64,000 bases of DNA from Spirochaeta lutea. Its GTDB lineage: Bacteria; Spirochaetota; Spirochaetia; DSM-27196; Salinispiraceae. Positions 9,204-19,081 of this stretch are shown piece after piece. The notes under the pieces were generated by a model, which saw nothing but the letters and a program-made list of their open reading frames with translations, searched no databases and was not told where the DNA came from. Position 1 is the stretch's first letter. Each line of letters opens with the position of its first letter. The DNA is taken from contig NZ_JNUP01000029.1 of assembly GCF_000758165.1 (NCBI RefSeq), forward strand, positions 1 to 64,000. Direction: 5' to 3'. The position numbers and the translations under genes are program-made.

Positions 9204-10373
9204 TTATACTTCTTCCTGAATAAACACGAGAGAACCCTCCCTTCCCGGCTGAAGCCCCTGTAGAAGCTCGGCTTTGAGGCGGCTTAGGGCATCTGTCCGG
9301 GGGCCGGCGGGGATAGAATTGTCTGCTACCCTGCTTCGAGGCCGAGGCCCCCCTGTCCGGGAGCTATCCTGGCCAGTGGTTCCAGGCCGGTTTTGGTTGC
9401 CGGAGGTACAGGCCAGTGAGCTTGGGCAGCTCTGTTCGGGTTGATGGGTTGGATGAGTCTGCTGCCCCGGGAGGCTTCGGACTTCAAGAGGCTGGTAGCC
9501 GGTCTCCCGGAAGGCGAGGATAAGGTCGAGGATCTCCGGCAGCCCTTGGGGTACTGGCGCAATAGGAGCATCCCGGGTCTCTGATAGACATGGCGCAATA
9601 CGAGCATCCCGGGTCCCGCCGGGCCGGGTGGGGGTATGCGTGGTTTGGGGAATGGCCGGTTCGGTGCCGGAATCGCCTGCCTGCTGCAAATACCACCGGG
9701 CGAAGAGACCCCGGGCCTGTTTTGCCCGGGCGCTTATCTTTCTGCCTCCGGCCTGAAGAAAATCAATCTGTAATAGAGGAACAGACAGCCCCTGGGGATT
9801 TATCAGGGAGTGGAACTCCTGGCTCGCCAGGGAGATAACCAGGGGGCTTCGGGTCTGCACTACCAGATCGTTAAGGTGTTGGGTAATCCGGGGCTGCCAG
9901 AAGCTGCGCAGGCTCTGGGATTGCTTCTCCAGGGAACTTCCCGGGGGAGGAGGAAGGGTCAGGTCTAACCGGTAGGGTAGAATCCTATCCGTGGGACCGA
10001 GGTATCCGTAGAGGGCTGAGAGGATCCCCAGGTTCTGACTCGCGAGACGGGCAGCCCCGGGGGAGAGGGTCGGCAAATCCAGGGTTTTAAAGGCTTCTCC
10101 GGCGTAGAGGGTCCAGGCGGGAAGGGGTTGCTCTTGGGCAAGGTTGGCCCTGACCGTTTCCGCCAGGCTTTGGGAAATATGGAAGTACTCCATTAGGGCG
10201 CCGGGGGAAAGCGAGGCAAGGGAGGTGCGGAGGGCATGGGAATCACCCTGAAAAAACGGGGGCTTGCCCTGGAGAGTTGCCCAGGGACTATCGGGCCGAG
10301 AGGTTAGGTGTGAAGCCTGGACCGGGCTCCGGAGGGTTTTACTGGGTGAGAGGATGATAATGGGGCTGGGCAT
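9204..10373 (-). CDS. yaaA: YaaA/DUF328 family protein with low-complexity insertion
   Basis: YaaA-family proteins limit iron-driven oxidative damage. The N-terminus ILSPSKT, the YGYLGPTDRILPYRLDL region and SLASQEF match the family. Typical members are ~250 residues; this one has 389. The excess is Pro/Thr/Arg-rich, roughly 225-260 and 300-350, and includes a 36-bp near-duplication (9555-9590 and 9591-9615 onward) giving TRDARIAP and TRDAPIAP. It starts 3 nt after the upstream 84-residue gene with no visible Shine-Dalgarno, suggesting translational coupling in the lipA operon. Confidence 0.88.
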   Translation of the reverse strand: MPSPIIILSPSKTLRSPVQASHLTSRPDSPWATLQGKPPFFQGDSHALRTSLASLSPGALMEYFHISQSLAETVRANLAQEQPLPAWTLYAGEAFKTLDLPTLSPGAARLASQNLGILSALYGYLGPTDRILPYRLDLTLPPPPGSSLEKQSQSLRSFWQPRITQHLNDLVVQTRSPLVISLASQEFHSLINPQGLSVPLLQIDFLQAGGRKISARAKQARGLFARWYLQQAGDSGTEPAIPQTTHTPTRPGGTRDARIAPCLSETRDAPIAPVPQGLPEILDLILAFRETGYQPLEVRSLPGQQTHPTHQPEQSCPSSLACTSGNQNRPGTTGQDSSRTGGPRPRSRVADNSIPAGPRTDALSRLKAELLQGLQPGREGSLVFIQEEV

Positions 10374-10376
10374 GGA

Positions 10377-10631
10377 TCAGTATTGGGGGTTATCGATTCC
10401 GGCGAAGGTCCAGTACTCCGAAGAATACCAGCCAAGGTGGCCCTGGTTATCCGGGATGTGGTAGAAGGTTGTTTTTTTGAGGTTCTCCTGGCGGTACTCC
10501 ACCGAGAGGACGGGATACCCCCAGCCGGGGGTGAAGTTTTCTTGGAGGTATTCAATGCGTCCCTTCAGGGCCTTGCCCTGTTCTCCGGGGTTTAGGTCGT
10601 CTTTTAAATACACGTAAAATACTGCTGCCAT
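10377..10631 (-). CDS. 84-residue protein of unknown function
   Basis: Small, soluble, aromatic-rich protein (many Tyr/Trp; TFYHIPDNQGHLGWYSSEYW). It has a good Shine-Dalgarno (AAGGAG, 7 nt before ATG). It lies between lipA (24 nt upstream) and yaaA (3 nt downstream), all on the minus strand, so it is almost certainly a real operon member. No family recognised. Confidence 0.7.
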   Translation of the reverse strand: MAAVFYVYLKDDLNPGEQGKALKGRIEYLQENFTPGWGYPVLSVEYRQENLKKTTFYHIPDNQGHLGWYSSEYWTFAGIDNPQY

Positions 10632-10655
10632 GGTGCTGCTCCTTATCGAATGGGG

Positions 10656-11561
10656 TTATGCGTTTTCGGCTTGTTCCTGGTAGAGGGGATGAATGCTGCG
10701 GCGGTAGGTTTCGTACTGCTGCCCAGCGTGGTAGCTCGAACGAACCAGGGGAGCTGCTTCGCAGGCAGCAAACCCCTTTTCAAGGGCGCGTTCCTTGAGC
10801 TCGGTGAATTCCTCGGGGGTCCAGTAGCGCTGGACCGGCAGGTGGTTCCGGCTGGGTTGGAGATACTGGCCGAGGTTGAGCATGGAAACGCCGACGGCCA
10901 GCAGATCGTCCATGGATTCCAGAATCTCCTCCCGGGTTTCACCCAAGCCGAGCATCATACTGGATTTGGTGGTGCCCTGGGGGTCCAGGTCCTTTGCGAG
11001 ACGAAGGAACTCCAGTGAACGGTCGTAGTCGGACCGGGACCGTACCGAGGGGGTCAGGCGGCGGACGGTTTCGATGTTATGGCTAGTTATCTCGGGTTTG
11101 CTTTCCAGGAGGATTTGAATGCTTTCCCGTCGGCCCATGAGATCCGAGGACAGGACCTCCACCGAACACTCCGGCGCCTGGTGGCGGATGGCACGGACGG
11201 TGTTGGCCATCATGAGGGCACCCCCGTCTTTGAGATCATCCCGGTTAACCATGGTAATAACCACGTGTTTCAGGCCCATCTGAGCCACCGATTGGGCAAC
11301 CCGCTTCGGTTCGCCCAGGTCGACCCCCGAGGGAAGTCCGGTTTTTACGGCGCAAAAGCGGCAGCGCCGGGTACAGGTATCCCCGAGTATCATGAAGGTC
11401 GCGGTTTTATGGGTGCCCCAGCATTCATGGATGTTCGGGCACCGGGCCTCCTCACAAACGGTGTGAAGCCGCTCTTCCTTCATTAGTTTTTTTACTTCTT
11501 TATAGCTTCCCGTGGTGTTTAGCTGAACTTTGAGCCAGTCGGGTTTACGGGTTACTTCCAT
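10656..11561 (-). CDS. lipA: Lipoyl synthase
   Basis: Radical-SAM enzyme inserting two sulfurs into octanoyl groups on lipoyl domains. The ATG at 11561 has AGGAGG 7 nt upstream and gives a ~301-residue protein of normal length. The auxiliary cluster motif [12 protein letters not shown] and the radical-SAM motif CTRRCRFC are both intact. A longer in-frame start exists but its extra 46 residues are Pro/Arg-rich and unlike the family. First gene of a three-gene minus-strand unit. Confidence 0.96.
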   Translation of the reverse strand: MEVTRKPDWLKVQLNTTGSYKEVKKLMKEERLHTVCEEARCPNIHECWGTHKTATFMILGDTCTRRCRFCAVKTGLPSGVDLGEPKRVAQSVAQMGLKHVVITMVNRDDLKDGGALMMANTVRAIRHQAPECSVEVLSSDLMGRRESIQILLESKPEITSHNIETVRRLTPSVRSRSDYDRSLEFLRLAKDLDPQGTTKSSMMLGLGETREEILESMDDLLAVGVSMLNLGQYLQPSRNHLPVQRYWTPEEFTELKERALEKGFAACEAAPLVRSSYHAGQQYETYRRSIHPLYQEQAENA

Positions 11562-11798
11562 GGGTTGTCCTCCTTCAGGGAACTCTAGGCATACTAAGAT
11601 ACATCCTTTAGCGTCCCGGGGACAACCCGGCCGTTTATCGGGGGCTTGATCGCCGGGCTGGAAGCGGCTGGGGGCAGAAGTTCTTGGTACATCAGGCATA
11701 GACTTCCCGGGACGGTGATTTGCACCACCCGGGGGTTTCGTGTATAGTGTACTCCTTTGGTAAGAAATCTAACGGCGATGCCGGCTGTATAAGATTCT

Positions 11799-11904
11799 TA
11801 GAGTGCAAACGCTTGTAACGTATGTTAACCATAGCGGTACAATCCGGATTTTGAACCCAAGGGGGGTGTCGCCGGGATGAACCGTTACAACCTTTTGCGC
11901 ACTT
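11799..11904 (+). mobile_element. MITE-like element, copy E (106 bp)
   Basis: Left end TA + GAGTGCAAACGCTTGTAA, right end TTACAACCTTTTGCGCAC. The internal segment has CATAGCGG near the left and GGTGTCGCCGGGATG near the right, as in copies B and D. It lies between the divergent lipA and ferredoxin reductase genes. Confidence 0.75.
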
Positions 11905-11941
11905 GGTAAGGGATTATTGCTTCGGCTGCTCTGGAGAAAAC

Positions 11942-12634
11942 ATGGAACATGGTTCTGCCGGCCGGGTGTATCGGAAAATTCTGGCTATTAGGCATCTGAG
12001 CGATACAACCTTCGTGCTGCGGTTTGAGAGGTTAGGTCTGGATTTTGAGCCGGGTCAGTACCTCAGCGTAGGATTGAAGAACGACATCAATATGCGGGAA
12101 TACTCAGTATACAGCCCCATTGCTGCGGACTACCTGGAGATACTTGTCAAAGAGGTTGAGTCCGGATATGTTAGCCCCCGGTTAAAACGCCTTAAGCCCG
12201 GAGACCTCATATATGCCGAGGGACCCTTTGGTTTTTTTACCATCTCGCCGGAGCAGCGCCGCATGCCGCTCTATTTTATTGCCACCGGAACGGGAATATC
12301 ACCCTTCCACTGTTTTACCGGCAGCGACCCGAGGCTAAACTACACCCTGCTGCACGGGATTCGGGACCGTGGAGAGGCGTACGAGCACCAGTGGTACGAT
12401 GCCAACCGGTTGGTTGCCTGCCTGAGCCGGGATCCCCAGGGGGTGTCCGGGGAACACCGGACCTGGAGTGGCAGGGTTACCTCCAAGCTCCTATCCATGG
12501 CGAGTGACGGTGGGCTCTCCCCAGAAGGGCAGTATTACCTCTGCGGCAACTGCGATATGATCTATGAAGCATACGATATCATCACCCAGGCCGGGGTAGA
12601 AGCGAACCAGATTTTCGCAGAGGTATACTTCTAA
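11942..12634 (+). CDS. Ferredoxin/flavodoxin-NADP+ reductase family protein
   Basis: About 230 residues with an N-terminal FAD-binding barrel (MREYSVYSP, the RxYS/T-type FAD motif) and a C-terminal NAD(P)-binding fold (FIATGTGISPFH, LLHGIRDRGEAYEH). The ending FAEVYF, with a C-terminal aromatic, is typical of bacterial FPR-type reductases. ATG 11942 is chosen with GGAG 9 nt upstream; the 13 in-frame codons before it run into MITE copy E. Confidence 0.9.
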   Translation: MEHGSAGRVYRKILAIRHLSDTTFVLRFERLGLDFEPGQYLSVGLKNDINMREYSVYSPIAADYLEILVKEVESGYVSPRLKRLKPGDLIYAEGPFGFFTISPEQRRMPLYFIATGTGISPFHCFTGSDPRLNYTLLHGIRDRGEAYEHQWYDANRLVACLSRDPQGVSGEHRTWSGRVTSKLLSMASDGGLSPEGQYYLCGNCDMIYEAYDIITQAGVEANQIFAEVYF

Positions 12635-12744
12635 CAGCAGGATAGCGTACCCCGGCGTATCCGCCCGGCCTTACCTACACAGTACCGTTTAGGTTGAGCG
12701 GAGCATAGATGTTTTATATATATATTTAATAGAGGGATTCACCA

Positions 12745-14364
12745 ATGAAATACCATCTCATTCACCTGGGATGTCAGATGAACCAAAGCGATGCCGAGCG
12801 CATAACCTCGGTCCTCCATGCCATGGGGTACAGCCCCACGGACAGCGAAGAAGACGCCAATCTCCTGGGCATCGTGGCCTGTTCAGTACGTCAGAAGGCC
12901 ATAGATAAGGTGTACTCCAAAATTCAAAAATGGAACACCTGGAAGAACCGGAAGAACCTGCTGACCTTCGTTTCGGGATGTATTCTGCCCTCCGACCGGG
13001 AAAAATTCTTAGAACGCTTTGACCTGCTCTTCAGCATCAAAGAACTGCCCGAGCTCCCGCAGATGATCAGTCAGTACGGGGTGGTTACCCCCGGGGCGTT
13101 GGATCCCCAACGGATGCAGAAGGCCCAGGAGATCGCTCAGCACAACGCGAACCAAAGCCCAGCCTCTCCCCCGAGACCCGTGGGCCCCATGTGGCTCAAG
13201 GACCCCAAACCGGCGGGCCTGGCCTTTACGGAAAATCCCCTGCCGGTAACCATTAAACAAAAGACCCCGGAACATACCGAAGCAGTACGGAAAAGCACCC
13301 TGCACTCCATTCGGGCCCTGCAGGATGAGCTTAAAAGCCTGGGAGGTGCGGAATCCATCCGCAGGACCCTTATCCAGAAGAATCCCCAGGAGGATCCCAT
13401 GGGAGGGTTCTGGTTTATCGAGCCATCCTACTCTTCGGACTTCGAAGCCTTCATCCCCATTCAAAACGGTTGTGATAAATTCTGCAGCTTCTGCGCCGTT
13501 CCCTATACCCGGGGCCGGGAGGTGAGCCGTCCGAGCCGGGAGATTCTATCCGAGGTCCAGACCCTGGTAGACCGGGGGTATAAGAGCATCACCCTTTTGG
13601 GCCAGAACGTGAATAGCTACGGCCTGGATAAGCCGGGGCAGGAACTGAGCTTCCCCCAACTCATGGAGGAAATCGGCAAGATCGGCGACCGGGCCAGCCA
13701 GGAGGGCCGAGAATTCTGGACCTACTTCACCAGCCCCCACCCCCGGGACATGACCGATGAACTTCTTCACGTCATTGCGAAGTACCCGTGTTTAGCTAAG
13801 CAGATTCACCTGCCTCTGCAAAGCGGAGACGACAAGGTGCTGTTTAAGATGAACCGCAACCACAGCATGGCCCGCTACCGGAGCATCGTCACCAATATCC
13901 GGGAGATTCTACCCGAGGCCACCATCTTTACGGACATCATCGTCGGCTTTACCAGCGAAACCAACCAACAATTCGAGAATACCCGGCAGGCTGTTCGGGA
14001 ATTCAAATACAATATGGCCTTCATTGCCATGTACAGCCCCCGTCCCGGTGCTGCCTCCAGCCGATGGGATGATGATATTAGCCAGGACGAGAAAAAACGC
14101 CGACTGCACCTCCTGAGTCAAGACCTGCAAGAGGTATCCCTGGAATACAACCGTCAATTGGTAGGTAAAACCCTGCGGGTACTGGTAGAAAAGTCCGACC
14201 GGAAGTCCGGCTACCTCTCGGGCCGAACCGAGGGGAAAATTGGGGTCCGTTTCCCCAGCTCCGATTCGGAACTGATCGGGCAATTCGTAGACCTTACCAT
14301 CACCTCCTGCCAAGCCCTTAGCCTGGAAGGCCAGCTCACCGATGCGAGGGTTACCGCCTTATGA
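12745..14364 (+). CDS. miaB: tRNA-2-methylthio-N6-isopentenyladenosine synthase MiaB
   Basis: Radical-SAM methylthiotransferase acting on i6A37 of tRNAs. N-terminal cluster cysteines at 10, 46 and 79; radical-SAM CDKFCSFC at 243-250; C-terminal TRAM domain. The family usually has ~150 residues before CxxxCxxC; here there are ~240, so about 85-90 extra Pro/Gln/Arg-rich residues (about 115-225) separate the two domains. The stop overlaps the mtaB start by 4 nt (ATGA), implying coupled translation. GAGGG upstream is the ribosome site. Confidence 0.95.
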   Translation: MKYHLIHLGCQMNQSDAERITSVLHAMGYSPTDSEEDANLLGIVACSVRQKAIDKVYSKIQKWNTWKNRKNLLTFVSGCILPSDREKFLERFDLLFSIKELPELPQMISQYGVVTPGALDPQRMQKAQEIAQHNANQSPASPPRPVGPMWLKDPKPAGLAFTENPLPVTIKQKTPEHTEAVRKSTLHSIRALQDELKSLGGAESIRRTLIQKNPQEDPMGGFWFIEPSYSSDFEAFIPIQNGCDKFCSFCAVPYTRGREVSRPSREILSEVQTLVDRGYKSITLLGQNVNSYGLDKPGQELSFPQLMEEIGKIGDRASQEGREFWTYFTSPHPRDMTDELLHVIAKYPCLAKQIHLPLQSGDDKVLFKMNRNHSMARYRSIVTNIREILPEATIFTDIIVGFTSETNQQFENTRQAVREFKYNMAFIAMYSPRPGAASSRWDDDISQDEKKRRLHLLSQDLQEVSLEYNRQLVGKTLRVLVEKSDRKSGYLSGRTEGKIGVRFPSSDSELIGQFVDLTITSCQALSLEGQLTDARVTAL

Positions 14365-16250
14365 TCCAAGGAGATTCTAACGCCGGGGCATCAATCCAAC
14401 CCCTGACCCAAGAACCGATGGAATCCGCACCCCTTGCCGGGGAAATCCGGGAAGCCTCGGGGTCAACCCGGAATTCCAAACTCCCTCGGGCCGGCTCCCA
14501 CCCTGGGCCAACCCTGGCCGCCACCCCCGCCCATCCTCCGAGGAGGGTGGCATTCCAGACCCTGGGCTGCAAATTGAACCAATACGAAACCGACAGCATC
14601 GCCGCGGAATTTGAACGCCAGGGCTACCGCCTAGTCGGATTTAACGAGCCTGCGGATGTGTACGTTATAAACACCTGCACGGTAACCAATAAGGCAGACC
14701 GTAAAAGCCGGAACACCATCAATCAGGCTCTGCGCCGGGCAAGGAGCCTGAAGCCCCTAAAGGTTCAACAGCCCCAGGGCACCGAATCCCACGACTCGGC
14801 GTTACAACTCCGAACCCCCGAACCCAACCTTGCCGAGAACCTGGCAGGTTCGATACCGGCCCGGATAAGTCCGGCCCCACCTCCCCCGGTCCCCAGGGCC
14901 GCTGCAGACCTGACGACCCCGGCCCCCACGGACCAACAGCACCTCACGACTGAGCAGCACCCCACGGACCAACAGCACCTCACGACTGAGCACCACCCCA
15001 CGAACCAACACCACCCCACGACCGGGCAGCAAGAACCCAGCTCCGTACGGCCTGCCGAGGCCGCGCCGGAAAGCCTGGTGGTGGTCACCGGCTGTTTTGT
15101 GAACAGTCAGCGGGGCGGCATGGAGAGCGACGGCCGCACCTACCTGGTGGATAACCAGCGCAAAAGCTACATTGTTCCCCTGGTGGAGGCCCACTTCCGG
15201 GGCGAACTGGTGGATATTCAGTCCCTGCCCAAGGATCTCTTCCGCTTCACTCCCCAAAACCAAAACCTGCACACCCGGGGACTGCTAAAAATCCAGGACG
15301 GCTGCGATAACTTCTGCAGCTTCTGCATCATCCCCTTTGTTCGCGGTCGAGCCGTCAGCCGCCCCCTGCCCGATATTCTGACCGAAGCCCGGCGCCTGCT
15401 GGATCAGGGCTACCGGGAACTGGTCCTCACCGGGGTCAATATGAGCCGGTACCAATGGCAGGAACTGGAATTCACCGATGTGGTGGAAGCCGTACTCAAT
15501 CTTGAGAATCGTTCTCAAGGTGATTCTGATGCCTCCGGCTGTCCGGATTTCCGGGTGCGCATCTCCAGCATAGAACCCGACCAGATCTCCCCCCGGTTCT
15601 ACCAGCTCCTGGATCATCCCCGGATGACACCCCACCTTCACCTCTGCCTGCAGAGCGGCAGCGAACGGATACTCCTGGCGATGCGCCGGCAGTACAGCTA
15701 CGCGGAATACCTGGGCATCGTCCAGGATCTCCGGAGCCGTATACCCGATTTTAACATTACTACCGACCTCATCCTGGGCTTTCCCGGTGAGGGCCCGGAG
15801 GAATTCCAGGAAAGCCTGGATGCCGCCCGGAAGATCGGCTTCGGCCACATCCATACCTTCCCCTACTCCCGCCGCCAGGGAACCCGGGCGGACCGTATGC
15901 CCGGACAGGTCTCCGGACCAGAGAAACAGCACCGCGCCGAGGCCGTCCGCCGGATCAGCGAAGAATCGAAGGCTGCCTACCGCCGCGGCTTTATCGGTAA
16001 AACCCAGGAGGTGCTGGTAGAGAAGGTGGTACATCACCGGGGACAACTCATCGCCCAGGGCCTCGGCCAGCACTACATCCCTGTACAGTTTCCCCTACCC
16101 CCGGGGCCGGCGTCGGATCCAGGGGCGTCCGCTTCCCAATCCGGCCCCGATGAAGCCCAGATCCAGGGGGCCAAAAACCGGTTCTTTAGGGTGAATATTA
16201 CCGCCATAGAAGACGGCGAGGATCCGGTGTTGCTGGGAACGGCCCTGTAG
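14361..16250 (+). CDS. mtaB: tRNA t6A37 methylthiotransferase MtaB with repeat-rich insertion
   Basis: Converts t6A37 to ms2t6A37. FQTLGCKLNQYETD (65-78), INTCTVTN, VVTGCF and CDNFCSFC are MtaB hallmarks. The protein has 629 residues against ~430-450 normally. A 60-residue N-terminal extension and an insertion at ~131-235 account for the excess. The insertion contains three 36-bp units (14928-15035) encoding DQQHLTTEQHPT-like repeats. The N-terminal GDSNA and a later GDSDA match the peptide encoded by the dispersed GGTGATTC motif. Confidence 0.94.
   Translation: MIQGDSNAGASIQPLTQEPMESAPLAGEIREASGSTRNSKLPRAGSHPGPTLAATPAHPPRRVAFQTLGCKLNQYETDSIAAEFERQGYRLVGFNEPADVYVINTCTVTNKADRKSRNTINQALRRARSLKPLKVQQPQGTESHDSALQLRTPEPNLAENLAGSIPARISPAPPPPVPRAAADLTTPAPTDQQHLTTEQHPTDQQHLTTEHHPTNQHHPTTGQQEPSSVRPAEAAPESLVVVTGCFVNSQRGGMESDGRTYLVDNQRKSYIVPLVEAHFRGELVDIQSLPKDLFRFTPQNQNLHTRGLLKIQDGCDNFCSFCIIPFVRGRAVSRPLPDILTEARRLLDQGYRELVLTGVNMSRYQWQELEFTDVVEAVLNLENRSQGDSDASGCPDFRVRISSIEPDQISPRFYQLLDHPRMTPHLHLCLQSGSERILLAMRRQYSYAEYLGIVQDLRSRIPDFNITTDLILGFPGEGPEEFQESLDAARKIGFGHIHTFPYSRRQGTRADRMPGQVSGPEKQHRAEAVRRISEESKAAYRRGFIGKTQEVLVEKVVHHRGQLIAQGLGQHYIPVQFPLPPGPASDPGASASQSGPDEAQIQGAKNRFFRVNITAIEDGEDPVLLGTAL
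14928..15035 (+). repeat. 36-bp tandem repeat inside mtaB (3 units)
   Basis: Units begin at 14928, 14964 and 15000. The first two are nearly identical and the third is diverged. The period is a multiple of three, so copy-number change keeps the frame. It encodes a Gln/His/Thr-rich linker between the N-terminal and radical-SAM domains. Confidence 0.9.
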
Positions 16251-16581
16251 ATAGGCAAGGCCTGCCCCCCGTCTGCTTTCAGCTTTCAGCTTTCAGCCGG
16301 CGACTCAGCCCGGAGCAAACGGGCTGTCCAGCCCTGCCCCTCCTTACTGTCTAACGGGATGAAAAAATACACCGGAAATAGGGGCGCCCACGGCAATACC
16401 TCCCAGGGGTCGTCATGCCCGTGGCGAATGGTACAACCCTTCACGCACTATCAATCTGTTGCACCCACACTACATCGTTCCTGGTTACCCCATGGGTCGA
16501 AACCCGATAAAACCGTGCAGAAAAACCATGCCCTGAAGCGCGGCATCCGGTATATCCTTTCTCTCGACGAAGGAGGACGGA
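16251..16581. other. Intergenic gap with degenerate MITE and AGCTTTC triplet
   Basis: No gene. It holds three tandem copies of a 7-mer (GCTTTCA-type, ~16275-16297) just after mtaB and a degenerate MITE-like copy at 16345-16450. An AGGAGGACGG ribosome site for the AraC gene ends it. Confidence 0.5.
16345..16450 (+). mobile_element. MITE-like element, copy F (degenerate)
   Basis: The right end GTACAACCCTTCACGCACTA is clearly related to the family terminus. The left end is badly eroded but falls at a TA exactly ~105 bp upstream, and the internal ACCGGAAATAGGGG matches copy D's ACCGGATAGAGGGG. Confidence 0.45.
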
Positions 16582-17460
16582 ATGGATTTCAGAGAACGGA
16601 TGAATGCAGCCCTTACCTATATTGAGGAGAACCTGACCGGGGAGATCGACTACGCCCAAGCGGCGAAACAGGCCGGCTGTTCGGAGTACCACTTTTCCCG
16701 GATGTTCGCCTTTCTTGCCGGCCAGAGCCTTAGCGGGTACATCCGCCGACGTCGGCTGAGTCTGGCTGCCTTGAGGCTGAGAGATTATCATTCATCCCTC
16801 CTGGACCTGGCGGTACTGTACGGGTATTCATCGGTGGATGCCTTCACCCGGGCCTTTAAGGAACTCCACGGGCTACCGCCAAGCCAGGTACAAAACATCC
16901 CTGAAGCCGTAAAACTCTATCCTCGAATCACCTTCAACCTAACCGTACAAGGAGGTCAAGAAATGACGTACCGCATTATCGAGAAGCAGGCCTTTCGGAT
17001 TATCGGCATTAAAAAAACCGTCGGGCTCGTATATCAGGGCCCCAACCCGGAGATTGATGCCATGTGGCAATCCTTAACCCAGGAGCAGATCCACCGCTGG
17101 AAGGGATTATCCGACCAAGAACCCCGGGGCATTATCAGTGCATCCACAAACTTCTCGGAGGACCGGATGGAGGGCTCGGGCTCCCTGGATCAGTACATCG
17201 GAGTTGCCACCACGGCTTTCACGGCTCCGGGGGACGCCGTTCTGGAGGTTCCGGAGAGCAAGTGGGCTATCTTTGAATCCATCGGACCCTTCCCCGAGAC
17301 CCTGCAAACCATCTGGGGGCGTATCTACTCAGAATGGTTCTCCAGCGTTCCCTACGAGCTGGCTCCCGGCCCTGAAATCCTCTGGAACGAACAACCGGAT
17401 ACCACCATGCCCCAGTTCCGGAGCGAAATTTGGATTCCTGTCCGGGAATCGGTGGAATAA
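16582..17460 (+). CDS. AraC-family regulator with GyrI-like effector domain
   Basis: 292 residues. The N-terminal ~105 hold two AraC helix-turn-helix motifs (IDYAQAAKQAGCSEYHFSRM; LAVLYGYSSVDAFTRAFKEL). The C-terminal ~155 resemble the GyrI/SoxS-Rob effector fold (MTYRIIEKQAFRIIGIKKTV; ending in PDTTMPQFRSEIWIPV). Such proteins bind small hydrophobic ligands to regulate efflux or stress genes. AGGAGGACGGA lies upstream of ATG. The next gene is a second AraC regulator. Confidence 0.9.
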   Translation: MDFRERMNAALTYIEENLTGEIDYAQAAKQAGCSEYHFSRMFAFLAGQSLSGYIRRRRLSLAALRLRDYHSSLLDLAVLYGYSSVDAFTRAFKELHGLPPSQVQNIPEAVKLYPRITFNLTVQGGQEMTYRIIEKQAFRIIGIKKTVGLVYQGPNPEIDAMWQSLTQEQIHRWKGLSDQEPRGIISASTNFSEDRMEGSGSLDQYIGVATTAFTAPGDAVLEVPESKWAIFESIGPFPETLQTIWGRIYSEWFSSVPYELAPGPEILWNEQPDTTMPQFRSEIWIPVRESVE

Positions 17461-17530
17461 TGGCACCCCAGGGAGCAGACTCATACCCCTGTGTCCTCCC
17501 TTCTTTATCCCCGGATCAACCTAGGGTACC

Positions 17531-18415
17531 ATGGGATGCATGGGTTCAAAACCAATGGATTTTAAACCGCGGCAGTACATGTACGGCGATTTTCTCGAGA
17601 ACGGGCTGGTGTACCGGGAGTATGCGCCGGCTCCTGGGTTGGCTGACCTGGTGGCCTGTTACTGGGAGCTGTTCGCTCCCGGTACGATTCCGCCAACCTG
17701 GCATCGGGTGGTGCCGGATGGCTGCGTAGATCTGTTAGTGGATCTCCAGGAGGAACGGCTAATCGTCACCGGACCGATGGTTCGATCCATGGGATTCTAT
17801 CTTCATGGGGGCGTCCGCACCCTGGGAATACGAATAATGCCCCGGGCCGTTCGGTTGGTTTTTCCCGAGCCCCATGTCTTTCAGGGGACTACCGGTGCTG
17901 TGGAGGATGTACTGGAATCCTCGGATGTGTTGAGAACGGCCCTGAGGGACCGGGGCGGCTCAGGGGGAGTGATTGAGCTGTTCTCCGGGTGGTCTGGGGT
18001 CCAGGAGAGGCCGGGGAAGGAGGACCGAGGCAGTGGAATCACCCTAAAGACCGAATTGGATGCCCTGATGACGGAAATCCTCCTGAAGGGTGTACCCAGG
18101 GTTGATGACCGGGCTGGTCGAATTATTGGACATATACTGGGAAATCCGACGGCATTGAGGGTTTCGGATGTGGCTGACTACCATGGAATATCGGAAAAAC
18201 AGGTCGGCCGGTATGTACGGAGTGCCACGGGGATGGGTACGAAGTCCTTTTTACAGGTTGTGCGGTTTCAGGGGCTCCTGGCAGAGCTGGACCGGCAAAA
18301 ACGCAGGGGGCAGTCGGCGCCAGGGGTAGAGACGGCCCTGGAGCTCGGATACTACGATCAGTCCCATATGGTGAATGATCTGCGGAGGTTTTTATCACCT
18401 CCATATCCGGGGTAG
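17531..18415 (+). CDS. AraC-family regulator with DUF6597-type N-terminus
   Basis: 294 residues. The N-terminal half (YREYAPAPGLADLVACYWEL, HRVVPDGCVDLLVDL) is typical of the DUF6597 domain found in AraC regulators; the C-terminal half carries an AraC helix-turn-helix (LRVSDVADYHGISEKQVGRY; ELGYYDQSHMVNDLRRF). Several in-frame ATGs (17531, 17540, 17555) are possible and none has a strong Shine-Dalgarno. It probably controls the VOC gene downstream or an unlinked target. Confidence 0.85.
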   Translation: MGCMGSKPMDFKPRQYMYGDFLENGLVYREYAPAPGLADLVACYWELFAPGTIPPTWHRVVPDGCVDLLVDLQEERLIVTGPMVRSMGFYLHGGVRTLGIRIMPRAVRLVFPEPHVFQGTTGAVEDVLESSDVLRTALRDRGGSGGVIELFSGWSGVQERPGKEDRGSGITLKTELDALMTEILLKGVPRVDDRAGRIIGHILGNPTALRVSDVADYHGISEKQVGRYVRSATGMGTKSFLQVVRFQGLLAELDRQKRRGQSAPGVETALELGYYDQSHMVNDLRRFLSPPYPG

Positions 18416-18562
18416 GTTTCCCCCCTTGGTGCTCGGCGATAAGGAAGTCCTTACCGAACGATTCTCATGTCCGGTTTTTACAATTCAACGGGTTAAGTGA
18501 CGGGGTATGATGCCCCTAAGGGTGGGAAATCACCGAACAGTGAATCAGGAGGAGGACTACAG

Positions 18563-18940
18563 ATGAACCTTGGATATGTGATTATCTATGTGAAGGATGT
18601 GGCTGCGGCCAGGGATTTTTACGCGAGGGCGTTCGGCCTGGAGAAGGGGTTTATAGACGAATCGGAAACCTTCGGGGAGATGAAGACCGGCCAGACGGCC
18701 CTGGCCTTTGCCCAGGAGGAGCTCCTAACCAAAGGAGTAGGCCTGACCCCGCCCAAAGAGCCCAACCGCCGGATCGAAATTGCCCTGACCACCCCGGATG
18801 TACCCGCCGCCTTTTCCCGGGCATTGGACGCCGGGGCAGGCAGCTTGGTAGAGCCCGAGGAGAAGCCCTGGGGGCAGGTGGTGGCCTATGTTGAGGATCC
18901 CTTCGGCACCCTGGTGGAGATTTGCACCCCCATGGGTTAG
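18563..18940 (+). CDS. VOC-superfamily (glyoxalase/bleomycin-resistance fold) protein
   Basis: About 125 residues with the paired beta-alpha-beta-beta-beta pattern of the VOC fold: GYVIIYVKDVAAARDFYARA at the start and VAYVEDPFGTLVEICTP at the end, where the Glu is the usual metal ligand. AGGAGGAGGA lies just before ATG 18563, which decides the start. Substrate unknown. It follows two AraC regulators, so stress or xenobiotic response is plausible. Confidence 0.88.
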   Translation: MNLGYVIIYVKDVAAARDFYARAFGLEKGFIDESETFGEMKTGQTALAFAQEELLTKGVGLTPPKEPNRRIEIALTTPDVPAAFSRALDAGAGSLVEPEEKPWGQVVAYVEDPFGTLVEICTPMG

Positions 18941-19081
18941 GGATTTTGGCTGTTGCAGGTCTGGGGATACCGATACCTGCCGCTTCCCTGCGGGGCCCGG
19001 CCTGGAGCGGTGCCCAGGGTGCTTTTCCTCCCTTTGGCCCACCGAGTTGCCCTTTTTGCCCATGACCAGTAGGTTGAAGGT

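Noticed and set aside
15285-16073. 262-codon open frame opposite mtaB
   Set aside because: Antisense shadow of the radical-SAM and TRAM domains; no start signals.
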